NCBI GenBank assembly: GCA_036897095.1
Contig: JAYMSP010000617.1
Location: 1-45,646, forward strand
DNA from: Plantago elongata
Taxonomy: Eukaryota; Streptophyta; Magnoliopsida; Lamiales; Plantaginaceae
DNA: 45,646 nucleotides
Reading direction: 5' to 3'
Position 1 is the stretch's first letter. Every line of letters begins with the position of its first letter. The translations under genes were made by a program, and so were the position numbers. Under the pieces are notes generated by a model that worked only from the letters and a program-made list of their open reading frames with translations, did not search any database and had not been told where the DNA came from. Shown in pieces: positions 21,315 through 32,900 of this stretch.

Positions 21315-23329
21315 ATGTTCGGGGTATTGTTTCTCCTTTTCACCTTACCTTCTTTCAGTTTGGCCTGCGAAGCAGAAGGCGATCACAATGTCATGAATTA
21401 TGGTGCCATAGGTGACGGTCGTACAGACAGTTCACGGGTAAAAAAAACTACACACTATGATAAGATTTCCCTCACACAGTGGCTTGATCAATAATGCTTC
21501 TTTTCTTCAGGTCTTTAACCATGTTTGTGCAAAATTATGTTTTTTAGGCATTTCTTGATGCTTGGGATGCTGCATGTAGAGACTGCACCGAACATCCAAG
21601 AGTAGTCGTCCCACCTAACCAAACATTTTTAGTAAACCCCGCCATGTTCATTGGCCCATGCCGCTCTCCGAAAATTAATTTTAAGGTATAATCCATAACC
21701 ATTTAGAATCATCAAGAGTCTCATTTTATTCTTAGGAAATACATGAATCATTCTACTTTATGGATCGTTCGTTGTATTTAGTGTATAGTTATCTGGCACA
21801 AATCTACTACTAATACTGAGCCTTTTAATTTATCATAGATTTCAGGAACTATTGTAGCTCCAGGATCAGCTAGTTTCTGGGACGGGAAGGATGCAAGCCA
21901 ATGGCTGGGATTCCAGAATGTGAATGGGCTTGTAGTCGATGGCTTTGGCACCATAAATGGACAGGGAAAATCCTGGTGGGATCAATCATGTCGTTACCAT
22001 CCAAAGCTAGTAAGTTGTGGACCAACTAGCGTTGAGTTTTTATAACGAAAAGTACACTTATTGATTCTCTTCTCCTTTTGACAAAATAATTACAGGAAAA
22101 CTGCACCAGACTGGCTCCAACTGTAAGTACTTTTGTTGTCATATTTATCATTGTTATCTAACCAAACACAAAAATAGTTGCTAATTTTAACTATCTATAC
22201 ATGATGTCTGTTAAACAGGCTATGAAGTTTCTCTCCTGCAATGGCACCAGTGTTAGCAACCTGATGTTCTTTAGCAGTGCCCAAACACACATATTAGTGA
22301 GAGGATCTCATAATGTTCACATTGACAACGTCCGAATTCAGTCTCCTGGAGACAGTCCCAACACGGATGGCATTCACATCCACGCATCTACCCAGGTCAT
22401 TGTCACCAATTCCAATATTGCGTGTGGTAAGAATTGTTTTCCTACTTCTCCAGCTAACCTATTGGTTGAGAAACTAACTTGTGATCTGGTGATCATGTGA
22501 TGTTAGGTGATGATTGTATTTCAATCGGTGATCAAATTTTCGACATCCAAGTAGGCAATGTACGATGTGGACCTGGTCATGGAATTAGGTGAGTAACTCC
22601 ATTTCTTTCGTTGTATGAAATTCATGTTTCTGTTCTTGAAACAATGCTACAGAAGATTGTGATCTGATGTTGTATTCATCATGATAGTATCGGAAGCTTA
22701 GGAAAAGGAGGAAGTAATGTCAAAGTAGAGAAGATTCGTGTGACCAATTCCTTCTTCACAGGAACCACCAATGGTGCTCGCATCAAAACATGGCAGGTTC
22801 AAATATGTTCTGTCTTGCTAGCTCAAAAGAAGTTCTTGAATAATAAGATGTACAGCACAGTTTATAAGACACTGCTCTTAAATCTCAATCAATTGTTCAT
22901 ATTAGGAGGGACAAGGATATGTTCGAGATGTCCTATTCGAGAAACTCATGTTCAACAATGTCAAGAATCCTATAATCATTGACCAAAACTATTGTGATGT
23001 AAGGAACGCATGCGAAGAAAAGGTAGGACAAATCAAATGAAAGTCATTGATTTCCCCACAACTCTTTTAATTGTATTGAGTTTCTGCTATGTTTGGTGAA
23101 GGAAACTGGAGTGCAGATAAGCAATGTGATCTACAGTGGACTATCAGGAACATCAAACACAGATATCGCCATTAATCTGAACTGCAGTAGATCTCACCCG
23201 TGTGTTGATATAATGATGGAGTCAGTAAGACTGAGGTCGAACAGAGCTGGAAAGCTAGTAACTGCGAATTGTTCTGATGCTCACGGCCAAGAAAATGATG
23301 TGATTCCAGGCCCCTGTCTTCTACAGTAA
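21315..23329 (+). CDS. Polygalacturonase (GH28 pectinase)
   Basis: Nine exons (21315-21437, 21548-21685, 21839-22009, 22096-22122, 22219-22426, 22507-22588, 22688-22796, 22906-23022, 23102-23329) encode 400 residues. GH28 enzymes hydrolyse alpha-1,4 bonds of homogalacturonan in the cell wall. Residues 1-17 are a signal peptide. NYGAIGDGRTDS opens the parallel beta-helix. All active-site motifs are intact: NTDG (Asp203 acid), GDDC (Asp224, Asp225), GHGIS (His247) and RIKTW (Arg281, Lys283). Cysteines near the C-terminus (NCSRSHPC, PGPCLL) fit the family disulfides. There is no long N-terminal propeptide. Endo or exo action cannot be decided here. The 27-nt exon 4 is unusually small but keeps frame. 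The exon 9 acceptor (gtgaag) is weak. Confidence 0.93.
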
Positions 23330-25402
23330 AGAACGGTTCCTTCAGCTCTAAAACAATATAGTATTACTCTAGGCATTGATGATGGTTTGCACAGTTGACT
23401 CGTCAAGTAACACGAGGAAGATTTAAATACGAGTCCCTATTTATTTGCAGAAGTCGAAAAAAAGGAAATATGTATATTGTACATGTTATTCATGTTTGTA
23501 AACCAAACAATATCTTAATATTTCACTAGGGCTGCAATTTTTATGTTAAAGCATATGACAGCATTGTCAAGAATGGTTGTTTTGATGTTTGTAAGGTGTA
23601 TTCTAATCACATATAGTATGTAAAAATTGATAAGCTATTTACTAGTTCAACTGTTCTTTATCTACTCTGATGTTATGTTCCAGCTGTTGTTGAGGTAAAA
23701 ATAGAGTATCCTAACGTTTAGGAGGCATTTGGCACCGAATTTTCCACATTTTCCCAATGTTTGCGTTTGTGCCTCGCTTGCCAGCAATGTTCAACAACTT
23801 AGCTTAAGACAAAGCAGCAGCAGCTGACCATGTATTTATTTGTGTCTCACTTGCCAACTGAAGACAAAGAAGGAGCAGCTCGATTACCAAAAATGAAGAT
23901 TTGCAGCTTGGAAGAGTTTGAGCATGCATATGTAACTGGAGAGCACTAGAGTTTCACCATGAACAAATCCAGAAAAAAAGTGACTGCATAAACCTGCAGA
24001 CTATATTTCAGACAATGTGTGTGGCAAGCACAAGAGAACTACTAGTAATCAGTTCAACCTGCAGAACACCACGCTTTAAGTACTAAATCCTGCTGACATA
24101 CATACATGAGATTACCAATCTAATTATTTTTGTTAGCGATTCTGTCAAGAGATGATACACGCTCCATTGCTCCTCCTCATTATCCTTAAGTTCACATGTA
24201 GGAAGCGAATTGAACACCAGTTACAACCAGACCTAGCTGGTTCCTGATTTTCCTGATAGCCATAACAGTAACACAATCAAATGAACAGACTTTTATTTTG
24301 TTTCCTTTTTAATCCTGAGAAAATGTGTTGAATCTAGCTAGCTGGGAGCCTGGGACTGAATATTAATGATTTTACTCATTCGCTCGCTTCCAAAATAACA
24401 TTTAAAACAAACAACATTACTCAATGACTTTACTATGCTTTGAATTGCTTATACTCCAATCATGAGGTAAGCCCAATTGTGCAAGTACTACTTAATACAG
24501 TATAATGTTCAGGAAATGAAATACTATGCCTTAAGAACTCTGTTACAAGAGTTCTGTGATTAAATGAGTTTTGAGCTGTAACAAGACCTAGAAACATGCA
24601 TTTATTTTGCAAGAAATGTTTTGAAGTCCAATTCTTCTACTGGAGTTCCTTTGAGTAGAGAACCTCCTGACTACAACAGATTTCTTTCTTCTGCTCATTT
24701 TTAATCCTTCCAAATATTACAAGCAATAATGCAGCATCATCAAGAATGCACTATTCAAAACCTAGCTAACACTCTGCTAACGAATCCCAGACCATGGAAA
24801 CAATGTAAATGAAACTATACAAATAAAAGTGGGGCTAAATATTTCCAATCCACAGCCAATTCAGCCTAATCAAAATATAACCTGTCTAATTTTCCATCCA
24901 TCCAAACACCGCAAACAACAATGCCAGCATCAAAACTGCAAAGGTGACATGTAATTACAGAATACAACACTCTGCCAGCTAAATCCCGAAGAAGAAAAAA
25001 AAGTAAATGCAGCTTTATAGCCAAAAAAAAGTGAATTGAACTTACAGATATAAACGTAATGATGTATGAGATAATTGCTCCAAGACTTGACTCGTGTAAA
25101 GACTGTTTTTTCAAGTCATTGGAATATTAGCATAGCTGATTTTTAAGGAATGAAGCAAAGCACCAGAAGACAAACTACTCAGGAGGCGCATAAGGATGCA
25201 GTTGAAGTTAAAGGCCTACACCGAAATCGTAGACAGACATAAGAGTTAGGACGAAATTAAACAAGCAGTGCAGCACATACAAGGCCAATATGGAAACAAG
25301 GAAAACCAAGGAGCATTTGAAAATCATATCCATAAACTGAAGAACAATAAGTTAAGATCGAACAAAGCAAATCATACACACAAAGTTTGTGCTATCAATT
25401 AG
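23330..25402. other. Spacer between the polygalacturonase and F-box genes
   Basis: The left part is the polygalacturonase 3' UTR. The right part may include 3'-UTR sequence of the F-box gene. No protein-coding exons were recognised on either strand. Confidence 0.5.
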
Positions 25403-25625
25403 AACTCAAAGTTGGAAATGGAAGGCGCAAAGTCTAGAGCACATCAAATCACAAAAAGTTTTTGTTATTGGTACTCAATGTTGGAAATGGAATGCGCTAA
25501 CAAGTGAACAACACATCAAATAATGCAAGTATGCAATATTAGTATTTAGTACTCAATGTTGGGAATGGAATGCGCAATAATTAAGTGAAGAACAAAGCAA
25601 ATCACACAAAGTATGCAATAAACTG
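25403..25625. repeat. Three imperfect tandem copies (70-78 bp)
   Basis: The core actcaatgttggaaatggaa, followed by tgcgc, recurs at about 25403, 25473 and 25551. A linked caaagcaaatca-acaaagt motif occurs at 25363 and 25593. It lies about 250 bp beyond the stop codon of the F-box gene, so could be part of its 3' UTR. Confidence 0.7.
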
Positions 25626-25877
25626 AATCGCATTTTACGAAATGTCAAACAAGATACAACAAGTCCAGAAATGGAAGAAGCAGTACATACAATCAATACA
25701 ATTTCTAACTGCCAAAGCACATATCCGGCAGTGACATTACAACAATCTTACAGCACAAACCACACTGAAAATGAAAAGATTCTCTGCAGATTGCACAAGT
25801 ATATATAGCACAACAAGCTGCGAACTTCCTCTCGTAAAATTTCCTGTGCGCATAGCTACAACAGAACTGGAATGGAG

Positions 25878-27194
25878 TCATTCGTTTCTCTTTTCTTCCT
25901 TTTTCCGCCACATACGATCCATCCAATCAGTCAGTTTCCTCGACTTCCATTCACTCAATTTTTCCTCTCTTTCCAACTTCAGAATCTTCTCCTGTTCCCA
26001 CATTTTCCTACCAGGAGAAACAAGGCTCTCTATACAAACCTCTGCATGGAATATGAACCTTATATCCTCAACTGTAGCACACTCCAAGGCCTTCCTTGCC
26101 ACATCATACCAACTAATCCATCTATCAACATTATCATACATCAGAACCTTACCACCATCCTTCGAGTATACCATAGGCGTCCAATCAATGCCATTCGGTC
26201 TTGCCAACCGATGAACAGGAATCGCAAACATTTTTGTCCACGATTCAATCACCATGTAATCCTTCATCACGTAAACCACGAGTTCAGACATGTCATACAA
26301 CATAAGAGAAAGACAACCTTCCAGAACATCCATATCCACCTTCCACCAATTCCTATTCCTCGTATCCTTCCGGCTCACCCGCTGCACTATCTCATAAGGC
26401 GTGTTCACCTCATAATGCTTCGAGGTCTCAACACTGAAAGCCATGATCTTAACAACCCCGTCGGATGCTACTATCAACATGTGCAAAGCCCCACTCGCAT
26501 AAGCGCTCCAGTTTCTTCCGCTTACATGGAGGTGATACGGAAAACCCTCCACTTCACTCCAACAGTCCAACCTGAGACTATACATTTGAACTGTAGAATA
26601 TTCCCAAGTATTGCTCTCTCGATTCTTGTGCTCCAAAACCCATACCACCTTGTAGTCATCCGTCTTAGAGTCATACCCCAAACCTAAAATTGGTTTATGC
26701 AAGCTAAAACATCCATCTCTAGATGGAACATCGGCATCAATCAGGGGCGGTGGCAGAATCTTATACTCCATGGTAAAAGGATTCCACAAACCGGGGGGTT
26801 TACCTCCTACAAGAAACAGACCATTGCACGAACTGGTTTTCCCTTCGCTCACGTAGTACATGGGTGGATTCTTGTGTTGTACAACACGGGGTAGTCTGAT
26901 GGCAGCATCCAAAGAAACGGAGTAAATATCTGAATTGTTCATGTAAACCCCTTTTCCACCTCCAATGAAAAGGTGGCCATGAGAATGTGTAGCCAAAGAC
27001 CTTTTCCAGTGAGATTTTACGAACCTTTCGCTGTCGATCAGGCAGTACCAAGGTTTCGCCACACATCTAAACTGTTTCAAGAATTTGACTGGCAGGCGGA
27101 GGAGTATGTCTTCCATGACTTCATCTGGCAGAGAATTGCACAAGAAATTATTCTGGTCTTTGCTGCTGCCGATTTCTCTTGGTTTAGTCATCAT
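25878..27194 (-). CDS. F-box protein with F-box-associated (FBA) domain
   Basis: A single-exon gene of 438 residues. Residues 20-62 form an F-box (SLPDEVMEDILLRLPVKFLK, then RCVAKPWYCLIDSERFVKSH), which should bind a SKP1/ASK adaptor in an SCF ubiquitin ligase. Residues ~100-350 form a beta-propeller-like FBA region: GLWNPFTMEYKILPPP, then LGLGYDSKTDDYKVVWV, then TVQMYSLRLDCWSEVE, a typical series. The last ~50 residues are highly charged (EREEKLSEWKSRKLTDWM...KKEEKRNE), probably helical, and less usual for the family. The target protein is unknown. A second Met directly follows the first, so the start is uncertain only by one residue. A long open frame on the opposite strand (25872-26687) is a shadow. 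Confidence 0.93.
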   Translation of the reverse strand: MMTKPREIGSSKDQNNFLCNSLPDEVMEDILLRLPVKFLKQFRCVAKPWYCLIDSERFVKSHWKRSLATHSHGHLFIGGGKGVYMNNSDIYSVSLDAAIRLPRVVQHKNPPMYYVSEGKTSSCNGLFLVGGKPPGLWNPFTMEYKILPPPLIDADVPSRDGCFSLHKPILGLGYDSKTDDYKVVWVLEHKNRESNTWEYSTVQMYSLRLDCWSEVEGFPYHLHVSGRNWSAYASGALHMLIVASDGVVKIMAFSVETSKHYEVNTPYEIVQRVSRKDTRNRNWWKVDMDVLEGCLSLMLYDMSELVVYVMKDYMVIESWTKMFAIPVHRLARPNGIDWTPMVYSKDGGKVLMYDNVDRWISWYDVARKALECATVEDIRFIFHAEVCIESLVSPGRKMWEQEKILKLEREEKLSEWKSRKLTDWMDRMWRKKEEKRNE

Positions 27195-27400
27195 GATCGA
27201 AGAAACAGCAACAGATAATTTCTTTCTTTCAGAGAACCTGAGATGAATTCAACGAAATGAAGAAATTGCACAACCCTAATTTGTGTGTGTGTGTAAAGGT
27301 GGTTAGTGTACGTTCTCCTGAATATGTAAAATCAGGTGCATTTTGCATAATTAAGGTAACCGTCACCTTTGTGGCTTGCTTATCAGTCACCTTAGCCCAT

Positions 27401-27475
27401 CCGCTAATCATGAGATATTAAGCTAACCCTAACTTTTAGAATGGCAACCCTTCAACCGCTAATCATGAGATATTA
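27401..27475. repeat. 20-bp perfect direct repeat with telo-box between copies
   Basis: The sequence ccgctaatcatgagatatta occurs at 27401-27420 and 27456-27475. Between them is ctaaccctaac (from about 27423), a telo-box-like motif often found in plant promoters. Another aaccctaa lies at about 27273. All lie 80-280 bp upstream of the F-box gene's ATG on the minus strand, so they are candidate promoter elements. Confidence 0.6.
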
Positions 27476-27795
27476 CTAGTTTATATCGCAAGGTTTAAAT
27501 ATTTAAGCTAGTAATCTTTTTATTTTTGAAATCTTGTCAAATGTTTTTGTTTCGCAGGAAAATAAATATAGCAAGTGTCATCATAGAAGATTGTGGATTT
27601 TAAAAATTATCACTTGTCGATAATGTTCGTTCTCTCAAGTACCAAGTGAAGTCGTACTACTAAATAATATGTGCATTGCAGAATCAAGAAAACAAATGTT
27701 GTTCGATAAAATGCAGCTCCAATTGGAAAAGAAAATGTTAATTATTTCGTGTAATTAGTAGTCACGAAGAGTATTTAGTAGCCATGACTCATGAA

Positions 27796-28452
27796 CAGGG
27801 ACGGACCCACCTTTATGCAAGGGGCAGCAATCGCCTCGAATTTTTATATGAAATTACTTTATACACTTTCTACAAAATATATTAGATATATATCTATAAT
27901 ACATGTGCATAATAATAATTGTATTTGCTCATGTAGCCGAGTGGTTTTGGTTTGTTGCGAGTGCCGTAAAAGCATTGGAAGGTCCTAATTTTAAACCCCA
28001 ATGCTAGCGGACTTTTTTCTTTTTAGTGTATAATATCTTTGAACTTTTAATATAGATACATTATTATGATAAAACATTTAAATTTTAATTATTTTTTTTC
28101 AGAATTCAATATATGATGATAAAAAATATATTTTTTAGATTTTACTCACTACGTGTTTGTATAAACTTTCACTTTATTTTATTTTTTTTAATTTATGATC
28201 TTAAAATTTTGTTTCTTCAACATATTATTTAAACTCCACGATAATAAAAAAAATATTTTAAATTTATTATGCTAGTATTTTAGTCTAATATAATATCTTT
28301 ATGTACATGGTATATTAATCTAATTTCTAATCAATATATCTTTTTGTTGTAATTTAAATCTAAATATAAATTAAATTAATATATTAATAAATTTTAATAT
28401 TATTATAAATATTTTTCGCTACCCCTTAATTAATTTCCTGCGTCCATCCCTG
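27796..28452. mobile_element. Non-autonomous hAT-type transposon, 657 bp
   Basis: The ends are inverted: cagggacggacccacc on the left and, in reverse complement, cagggatggacgcagga on the right. They are flanked by 8-bp near-identical direct repeats, ctcatgaa (27788-27795) and cttatgaa (28453-28460). An 8-bp duplication and a CAGGG end are hallmarks of hAT elements. The interior is very AT-rich and has no transposase. It contains a tRNA-like stretch (27935-28010) with an A-box-like tagccgagtggttttgg and a degenerate B-box. Confidence 0.82.
27935..28010 (+). other. tRNA-like module inside the hAT element
   Basis: It starts gtagccgagtggtt, as in tRNA-Leu/Ser 5' halves, and continues to ggtcctaattttaaacccc, which resembles a mutated T-arm. 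It lacks an intact ggttcgaat B-box, so it is not a functional tRNA gene. It may be a captured SINE or part of the element family. Confidence 0.45.
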
Positions 28453-28462
28453 CTTATGAATT

Positions 28463-28920
28463 AAGCGAATTGACCGATGTAGCGTTGTTCATGAGATTAT
28501 TTATATATCTATATTGCACAATTTAAATATTTAATCTAGTATATACATGTGCAATTTTATAATTTTCTCTATCATTGTGTAGAAACTCATGGACGAATTA
28601 AGGATTTTAGAGAATTCTCCTGCCGCCAGAGCATGCCCTGATGGCTGTAAATTTGCAAAATTATAAACCCTACCCTTAAATGCAATTCACATATCAGGCC
28701 AAAGTTGTATGGGTTGGCTGATTATAGTACTACATTAGTGCACCATTTAAAATTTAACAAGTGATATAATTTAAACATTAAAAATGAATTTATTAACAAT
28801 TTAAATAATTTTAACAGTTTTAAAAATACAAGTGATATAAATTTCCAAACCTTGTCCTACTAAATATTCTCTTTATATATTAAACCCCAAAATAACTCCT
28901 TCTCCAAAAGTCATCACCAC
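28463..28920. other. AT-rich spacer
   Basis: No gene or clear repeat is seen between the hAT-type element and the GC-rich hairpin island. Confidence 0.5.
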
Positions 28921-28989
28921 CTTTTCTTGCCCACTTCTTGCCGTACACTGTCGTCATCACGGCCACAGTCACCGAAGCTCCAACGAAAA

Positions 28990-29210
28990 TTTTTTTTTTC
29001 AATTAACGGCCAAGCATCCCAAGTTGTTCCGCCAAGGAGCTTTAATGGCGGAACAGCTCGCCTGAGCTGCCAGTTGGAAGCTCAGGCTTCCATGGCGGGT
29101 GGAAAATCTTCTGCCATGGAAGCTTGCCTGACAGGCGAGCAAGAAGCTCTTGCCGAAATGCGACCGGAGCTCCGCCACTTCATCGGAGCTCCGGTCATCT
29201 TTGAATTTTT
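28990..29210. other. GC-rich island built of consecutive hairpins
   Basis: Six inverted repeats follow one another almost without gaps. They are ttccgcca/tggcggaa (29027-29053), gcctgagct/agctcaggc (29060-29087), gcttccatggc/gccatggaagc (29086-29123), gcttgcctg/caggcgagc (29122-29140, one mismatch), gcaaga/tcttgc (29138-29152) and accggagctccg/cggagctccggt (29163-29195). Poly-T runs flank the island (about 28990-28999 and 29207-29215). A 104-codon frame (28927-29241) crosses it but has no recognisable similarity. What it is remains unknown. Confidence 0.7.
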
Positions 29211-29240
29211 TTTTTCTTTTTTGGACATGAATTTTAATTA

Positions 29241-29998
29241 ACTTTTTTTTTAAAATAATGATAAAGGGTTGTTTTGTGTATTTTTTGTTTATTTGAGTTT
29301 ATTTTTTAATTATTTTGGATATATATTGTTAAGTTTAAAAGATAAGGGGTTTGTAAATAATTGAGCATATAATGTTTTTAATTATTATGCGATGTTATCA
29401 TGCAACATTGCAACGTCATGTCATATTGATAAGAAATGAAGGATTGAGATTTAATTTTAGATTGATCCAACAATTTAAATCGTAATACTAATAAGTGTAG
29501 TGCAATAGTACTATTGTTAGCTAGTTGTAATTCATGTGTGCAGTAGTTGTCACTTTTTCGTATTCATGCATTTGCTACGTTTAAGTGATTCTGATCAATA
29601 TAGCTCGACAAAGTTTGTGCTGCCAATATCAAGTATATTAGTTTTCTAGACAAAGTTCGACATTGAGCTAGTGATCAACTTAACGTAAAAATACAATCAA
29701 ATGAAATACTATTAATAAAGTATCCATTGTTTTGCAGTAACATAATTTCTTTGTTATTTATGCAAAAAATATGTTGGAGGTAAATTTCTCTCATGAAACA
29801 ATAGCAATATATGTCACGCATTTAAGTTACAAGGGTGTATAACATGCATTATGCAACTATACAATAAATTTGCATATGCAACAAATACATACATACTACT
29901 GCTATATTCTGCAGTATTATCTTTTCATTTAACAAGATACTGATAAGCTCTGTCAACCAAAAAATAGATGGCTGCGCAATCATTTGAAAGATCTATAT
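29241..29998. other. Spacer downstream of NUP205
   Basis: AT-rich. The right end is presumably the NUP205 3' UTR. No gene is recognised. Confidence 0.5.
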
Positions 29999-32900
29999 TT
30001 AATTAACTAGCTTCTGAAATGAGATATCCTTTAAGGATTGGACTACCCTGCGAAAAACTTTGAGGCTATGCCCAGTTTTGTCCTGCAAAATTCAACAAGC
30101 ACATGAGAATCAGATGAGAAACAAGAAAACCACCACAAAGTGTCAATCACATATTATACAAAACTACTCAACCAGCATACCTCGCTCAACACTTCAAGTC
30201 TTTCAAGAATTGGAGTTAATTCTCCACTAAGCGGGCGCAAGTCTCCAGAATCATCAGGCATGTTGCCATATGAAATCAGTTTCACAGAATTACTGTGATC
30301 AGGTGCAATGGAACTGTGGACAAAAGTTGCATTGGTGAAACAAATTCAAAATATAAATAAAACAGGTTCCTTGAAGGGGGCATTTGGAGGCTATACCTGT
30401 CTTGGAAATGCGCATGGATAATATTCATCAAGTTTTGAGTAAGTAAGAGCAATAACACAATGAGCCGATTCCTAAATCCAACAATCTGACACATTCCAAC
30501 CATTGCGATGTATCTCCTGCATTATGGAAGGAAAGTTAAGTTAGGTTTGAGGTACTTGGCACAGAAAAGTTCATCATCCCAACAGAAATTCTACTCGATC
30601 AGGCATGTTCCAGATGAGAGAGGAAACATGGCATGGTTGCACAGAACTCTCAGCTTTAGTCAATTCATACAAGGTGAAGAGCTAGTTCGAGAAATATAAT
30701 TTGGTGAAGCTGAAGAATAGAATGACAGGGTAGATTGGCCTTTGTAGTTTAACCTATATTCACAACTCTCTTGAGTCTTGAGGCTGCTTTCTTATCTCGA
30801 ATATAATTGACTGTTGTGTGCTGATGCAGCACAAAAATTTATAAACAAAGCTAAATTAGTTATTTTTGGAAGATAGTGACAGAACAAGCTTTTGCACTCA
30901 CTTGGAGAAAAGGAAATAGTGCTATTACAACACAAGTAGGCAATAAACTATAAGATAGATCACAAGTAGGTAGGACAAAGCTCATGCGTATAAGAATATG
31001 TTACTCGATGCGAAGCATTTTATCTGTAGAAAATTATACATTCGCATAGAGAGTTACCTCAAGTATTACCACAATCATATCTAGCAAAACACTCACCAAG
31101 ATGCATATTTCACACCAACATTTGAGAGAGATACCTTTTGTGTATATTTTCGGAGGATGAAACAGAACTTTGAGGCACATATGCATTGATGATTTCATCA
31201 ACTTCTTGCCTTGATAGCTCATTGATGTCTTTAATCTAGCAACACAAAATGTTTCAACCATTAGTACATCAGAATAAATAGGCATAACACGACAGAATAA
31301 TGAAAACATACAGAACAAAAATAGCAAACTACAGACACTACCTTGTTGAGCAGTAGAAACTTCTCCTCTGAAGCTCTCTCAAGTGCTGTTGACACAGAAC
31401 CGAGGAGATGCACAAGTAACGTCAAAGTGGGCTGCTGCTGTCCGACAGAAGCACGATAATCAACGTGGCTTTCCCGGACCTATTAAAACACGTGGCAAGG
31501 TAGTATGCATTATTATTTATTATAAGCTATGCAGAATTAAAGGGAAGTAGTACCAGGAAATCGTTTCATTACCTGCAGTCTAAGGGACTGCTTAGTAACG
31601 AGAAAGTACAGATACGAGCTCAAACTAAAGCACAAGCGTGCCATGCTCACTTCAGACTTCTGCTGAATCTAGAAATACAAGTAAAAAAACACATTTTAGA
31701 TTCACACGCTATATATAATTAGCAGCTACTGAATATCGGAAGAATCCAAAGAAAACTATTACCTCCGATCCCGCTAGCGAGGTGAAACTTTCTGGATTCC
31801 GGGAGAAAATAGTACGCATCATTCGATAGAGTCCTTGAATGAACCCATGTCCATCACTCTCTTCATATGGCCAAACCTTTTCAATATCATTCAACATTTA
31901 TAATCAGCGATAAACTTTCACAAGAAAATAAGTTATATGGGATAGGACGCAGTAGGACTAAGTATTGCATATTTTATCACATGATTCCAACATATAATGT
32001 TCAACAAATCACCATTATTACACAGTTAACGCCAGTCAGTCTATGTAAGGTTCAGAAACTCAAATGATGACCTTTCTGTTCTAAGAATAAAATAATGCGT
32101 GCAGAATTCCTACTGTACGGCAGTTATGAAGAAACCTAAGAAGTTTTCAGCAGCTTATATCTACCTTGCTAAGTATGCCAACAACAAGATTGATTTGCTC
32201 CATAGTCAGTTCACTTGAATCTGAGATATCTTCCTGGAGAATTTGATCAAACAGCACCTGATGGCGTTTAATAAATTCTATGATTTCACGGACAACTTTA
32301 TTTTTCACCTGTCATACAATGCCAGGAAATTCAAGAACACGATTCAGTGGGCGAATTAGGATATAGGAGATGGAAATATATCCTGAAGTAGCATTCAACT
32401 CTAAGACACAATTATTACAAGAATAAAAAGGGCTAATCATATACACACTTATATAGACAGCACTATATGATTTATAAACATCATGCAATTCTGCCAACAA
32501 TAACACTTTTAACAGGACGAAAATGCATGTGCTGCACATAATCACAGGTCTTCTCCAATAATAGTAGTATTACTAGTCAATTTGCTTACAGATTTCGTGT
32601 TCAACTTCCTATTCATTCGCGTACTCTATAAATGAAGCACAATAAATCAATAGCTCAAGTAGAACTGTCTCAACTCAATGTCAATCTTGAAATATTCTTT
32701 AATTCAAATGATTCCCACATATGGATATAAAAGATAATACACTGTCTAGTATAAAAACAAAAACATGCTAGAAAGAGTGATATGAAGTCCTGAAGTTTTT
32801 ACTTAAATATGTGTATCTTAATCTTGGACACTAAACAGTAAGGATATGTTCTCTTCAACTGCAATTTTCTGAACTGAACTGAATTATGGTATAAAATATA

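Noticed and set aside
24866-25114. 82-codon frame on the minus strand between the polygalacturonase and F-box genes
   Set aside because: It is short, has no recognisable domain and no supporting splice or promoter signals.
25872-26687. 271-codon open frame on the plus strand
   Set aside because: It lies wholly antisense to the F-box gene, whose domain content is clear. The frame is a shadow with His/Pro/Ile-rich composition.
28927-29241. 104-codon frame over the hairpin island as a gene
   Set aside because: No domain or similarity is recognised. The palindromic sequence explains the lack of stops as well as coding would.
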